Assembly: GCA_028565635.1 (NCBI GenBank)
Contig: JAOXYB010017464.1
Span: 1,442-18,705, forward strand
Direction: 5' to 3'
Length of the DNA stretch: 17,264 nt
Origin: Phoronis ovalis
Taxonomy: Eukaryota; Phoronida; Phoronidae
Below are positions 17,123 through 17,264 of the stretch, one piece after another. The position numbers and the translations under genes are program-made. The first letter of the stretch is position 1. The number at the start of each line of letters is the position of its first letter. The notes under the pieces were generated by a model. The model was not told the origin of the DNA. It worked only from the letters and a program-made list of their open reading frames with translations, and ran no database searches.

Positions 17123-17264
17123 GTACAACATTTGTTGCTGGCGTAACCTGGGCTAACAAAACTCACCTGTATTTTCTTGTACTTCTTGCATTACGAAATA
17201 TCCTGCTTGCCGCTCAACCACACTTCTAAACCTGTGAAGTGCAAGAGACCGGTATTCGCTCACC
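17123..17264 (+). other. Start of the next dynein intron, cut by the window edge
   Basis: It begins with the donor gtacaa and shows no acceptor or Walker A coding sequence before the window ends. The last 60 bases are less AT-rich than other introns here and could be the edge of another element, but I cannot identify one. Confidence 0.6.

Overview
The window is eukaryotic nuclear DNA from an animal. It is AT-rich, and its coding sequence is split into short exons bounded by GT/AG junctions with pyrimidine-rich acceptors. Introns run mostly 200-800 bases, which suggests an invertebrate such as a mollusc, another lophotrochozoan or a basal deuterostome. The taxon cannot be fixed from sequence alone.

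From about 2832 to 17122 the plus strand carries 23 exons that join without a frame break into 1351 codons. They encode the tail, linker and the very start of AAA1 of an axonemal inner-arm dynein heavy chain, best matched by DNAH10 (one of the two heavy chains of dynein f/I1). The gene is cut at both sides. The first tail exons lie before the first visible one, and the Walker A loop and the rest of the motor ring lie past the right edge. Between exons 2 and 6 the tail is interrupted by a run of small exons that all enter and leave in phase 1. Each is individually skippable, and they encode an acidic and then a serine/arginine-rich linker.

The left 2.8 kb is different. On the minus strand two exons with very good splice sites (2015-2092 and 504-650) join in phase 0 to give 75 residues of a phosphotyrosine-binding (PTB/PID) fold from an otherwise unseen gene. 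The dynein tail needs more exons upstream, so this PTB gene probably lies antisense inside a dynein 5' intron, or overlaps the dynein 5' end. The same 2.2 kb is packed with minisatellites: two near 1-126, one at 151-537, and others at 695-781, 1318-1610, 1680-1970 and 2109-2166. I saw no comparable arrays among the dynein introns.

The most unusual feature is the 51-bp array at 151-537. Its unit is the last part of the second PTB exon plus its 5' splice site. The exon-intron boundary itself has therefore been multiplied into seven identical gtaagt donors spaced exactly 17 codons apart, all in one open frame. Using a more distal donor would add whole 17-residue blocks to the end of the PTB beta-sheet without changing frame.
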